Source of the DNA: Acrasis kona
Taxonomy: Eukaryota > Heterolobosea > Eutetramitea > Acrasida > Acrasidae
Assembly: GCA_026419775.2 (NCBI GenBank)
Contig: JAOPGA020001514.1
Coordinates: 62,001-126,000, forward strand
DNA: 64,000 nucleotides
Direction: 5' to 3'
This document shows, piece after piece, positions 62,201 to 64,000 of the stretch. Made by a program: the position numbers and the translations under genes. Within the stretch, counting starts at the first letter, position 1, and each line of letters begins with the position of its first letter. Below the pieces are notes generated by a model, which saw only the letters and a list, made by a program, of their open reading frames with translations, did no database searches and was not told where the DNA came from.

Positions 62201-63435
62201 CCCAGTATGGCCTCTCTTTCTTTTCTCTTTTCCTTTTGCTTGACCAAGTCGAAACATGTGACTGGGCATGAGTGCCTTCTTTGAAGTTGTGAAAAGTGTT
62301 GTCTGGCAGAAGTATGCAAGGGATCAAATTTACCGACAGTAATATCAGGTTTAGGATTGACCATTTTGGTAGTTATGGTTTGAGACCAATACAATGGAAT
62401 GCTTCCGCGGGTTTGGACAAATGAAGAATATAAACCAGTTCCTTCTGTAGGAATGATGGAATTGTAGTCAAAAACGATTTGTTCAGTCTCTACATGATTA
62501 GCTACATGACCAGAATCGTTTATTCCTCTTTTTAGATAACGTGTACCTGCAAAGTACCTTGAACGTCTTGCCACAAGCACAATGTCTACGGATCTACCAA
62601 CCACGTTGAGCCTGACTTGATCGTAGAAACCATGAACGATGGGAAGCACCCAAGGAGAGAAATCTCCACTCTTTAAGGATCGGCTGAGGGGAGCCGTTAG
62701 GAATGAGTTCCAAACGAACATTTCATCATCTTGAAACGTTGCGTCCTTTTTTACGTTGGGGTCCATGTTTTGTTGAAGAGGTCTTGACAGATCGTATGTA
62801 TAACTAAAGTAAAAGTCACTAGACAAGTCCATGTCCAAAAATGATTCCATGTAGTGTTGTTCGTCGTCTTTCATTAAATTCTTTATAAAGGTGTTTTTGT
62901 TTTTGTCCTCTCTTCCATTTTTTTGAACGCAGATTACTTGCGTAGAGCGAATTTCATAAATGCGGTTAAAACCAATCTCACCAACGTGGTGTCTATCTGT
63001 TATCAATATCATGTAGTAGCCACGCGTGAATTTTATAAAGCCTAATAGACCATACGCTCTTTTAACTCTAACTTTGAGTCCCCCCTCCAAGGTTGAGCTA
63101 ATCATCTTTAGAGCTGCTGTGATTTGGTTGCTTGTATATTGCCCTGGATCTTCGTCGATAACAAGTCCCTCTTTGGCATTGCGTTGGATTTTTAAAAACT
63201 TGAATACCTTCTTTGCGTTGTCACTACCAACAAGATAAAACCTTTCGTCGGACTCATAAAGTGTGAAGTATCTAAATCTGGAGAAGAGGGGTAGTTTTGA
63301 TTCTTACAACAATATTGATGTTACGGTCAGATAGTTCGCACAAATATGGTGAGAATCAATCAAGGTCTGATGTTTGTCCGGTTGAGTGTAGATAGAATAC
63401 AAAAAAAAGGCTGAGATGTCGTCGTTGTCGAGCAT
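59274..63435 (-). CDS. FIG4-like Sac phosphatase fused to DEP and DUF547 domains
   Basis: About 1376 aa. Exon 1 (63435-63308) joins to 63277 over a 30-bp intron with GTAAGA donor, giving FRYFTLYESDERFYLVGSDN as in FIG4. The Sac domain keeps the CX5R motif CIDCLDRT and LYDSLGDKIALQYGGS, so 3- or 5-phosphoinositide phosphatase activity is likely. A Ser-rich linker leads to a DEP domain (LYKNCFLSCRAIDWILEHPQ, HHVDFARVFLDGFYLYKF) and then a DUF547 domain (AFFVNLYHCLLLHGL, YIVGGCRFSLSDIRDGILRC, VDPRSYMCPAKQD). One single-base frame offset falls near 61850, between FNLPQQ and VVRTLMRLYD. The proposed start overlaps the divergent neighbour's first 20 bp. Confidence 0.87.
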
Positions 63436-64000
63436 CGAGGGTTTTTTAAAGACTTCATTTTCTAGCTCTCCCTCATCTAGTTCTCCGAGCTTTTCATTAC
63501 TTCAAAATGTATCTCCTAGCGGAAGCTCGCAAGGTTCCCCAACCACCACCGGACCTCGTAATATATTGAGTCCAGCACCAGAGGTTCAAGCTATAGTGAG
63601 GCGCTTAAGTGGTCTACCCAAAAGAGAAATTAGAAAGAGGGTAATGACTTTAGACGAGGACTTTTTCATGGAAACAGATAGGACTCTCGACTGGTTCCAA
63701 ACTGGTCAATCTACGTTCCAATATAAAGTTTTTACAGTGGAGCTCAGAAGTTCTGAGCACTTTGCATTACTTTTATCAAATAGGAGTAAGAAGTACGGAG
63801 TCAAAGTAAAAGTCAAAACGGTTTATTCCGGAGTAAATTCTGAGCACATTATGTTTGAAAACAAGGGCGTAGCAGAGCCAAGTCAGAGGCTCGCCTTTGA
63901 TTTCTTTGCAGCCATGTCTGAAAACAAAAAATGCAGCTTAAGAGTGTTCATAAAACAGACAATGTTAGGGTCAGCCAACTACGACCTCGAACTGTTCAAA
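63416..64000 (+). CDS. Ser-rich protein with a strand-rich domain, cut by the window end
   Basis: An ATG at 63416 opens MSSLSSIEGF and the frame stays open for 195 codons to the edge. The first 55 residues are Ser/Pro-rich. A basic stretch (GLPKREIRKRVMTLDED) and a beta-pattern domain follow (FALLLSNRSKKYGVKVKVKT, later KCSLRVFIKQTMLGSANYDL). The layout and strand order resemble the protein at 36290-37009. The function is unknown and the C-terminus is not in the window. Confidence 0.6.
   Translation, partial: MSSLSSIEGFLKTSFSSSPSSSSPSFSLLQNVSPSGSSQGSPTTTGPRNILSPAPEVQAIVRRLSGLPKREIRKRVMTLDEDFFMETDRTLDWFQTGQSTFQYKVFTVELRSSEHFALLLSNRSKKYGVKVKVKTVYSGVNSEHIMFENKGVAEPSQRLAFDFFAAMSENKKCSLRVFIKQTMLGSANYDLELFK

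Overview
The window is nuclear DNA from a unicellular eukaryote with a very compact, AT-rich genome. Genes lie on both strands, often 0-60 bp apart, and most are intronless or carry a few tiny introns. I could place 30 spliceosomal introns by keeping conserved proteins in frame; all are GT-AG and 30-45 bp long. TAA, TAG and TGA all act as stops, and AATAAA-like signals often sit at or just after the stop codon. The gene set mixes animal/fungal-type nuclear factors (CDC73, IWS1, THOC7, EAF6, a NET-domain protein) with a hybrid histidine kinase and a receiver protein, F-box/LRR proteins, an LRR-PP2C phosphatase and an SPX-EXS phosphate exporter. This suits a free-living amoeboid or amoeboflagellate protist. 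A heterolobosean (Naegleria/Acrasis-like) is my best guess, by inference only. I saw no retroelement, viral element, CRISPR array or rRNA.

Layout. 0-10 kb: an AT-hook/BRCT protein, an F-box-like protein, a membralin (TMEM259) homologue with five mini-introns, a 750-aa hybrid histidine kinase and an unknown charged protein. 10-19 kb: a divergent carbamoyltransferase with a decayed copy of its 3' end beside it, CDC73, a membrane-anchored LURP-one/tubby-like protein, an F-box protein with near-identical LRRs, a NET-plus-TALE-homeodomain protein, and a homologue of PPP1R21 (FERRY complex). 19-29 kb: tRNA-Arg, LRR-PP2C phosphatase, IWS1, an ER thioredoxin-like protein, a RING-CH ligase, a DeSI-type protease, a Nudix hydrolase, three-unit polyubiquitin, TMEM14 and tRNA-Asn. 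29-45 kb: a SAP-repeat protein, a peroxisomal SDR, EAF6, an OPT transporter, a NUDT6-like hydrolase, an EF-hand protein, an SGNH hydrolase, a PB1 protein, a second tRNA-Arg, THOC7, an MFS transporter, tRNA isopentenyltransferase, a fourth tRNA and a receiver protein with Glu at the phosphosite. 45-64 kb: a Rho-like GTPase with Val12, a lipase-like hydrolase, an E3BP-like protein, guanine deaminase, a GNAT, an IPT/TIG-domain protein, a 2-kb stretch holding remnants of a GH10 xylanase and of a receiver domain, a membrane acyltransferase, a mucin-like GPI protein, XPR1, a Sac-DEP-DUF547 fusion, and a partial gene running off the end.

The genes do not form one pathway. There is a loose theme of RNA polymerase II elongation, chromatin and mRNA handling (CDC73, IWS1, THOC7, EAF6, the NET protein), plus ubiquitin/SUMO and phosphoinositide/phosphate functions. 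The most unusual signal is in the tRNA genes. Two tRNA-Arg(ACG) genes have identical mature sequences but different 10-nt inserts in the T-loop, a tRNA-Asn(GTT) has about 9 extra nt in the D-loop, and a fourth tRNA-like gene has a 20-nt rather than 17-nt anticodon arm. This suggests a system of tiny ectopic tRNA introns. Four otherwise conserved genes each contain one single-base frame offset that introns do not explain easily; assembly indels are the likeliest reason.
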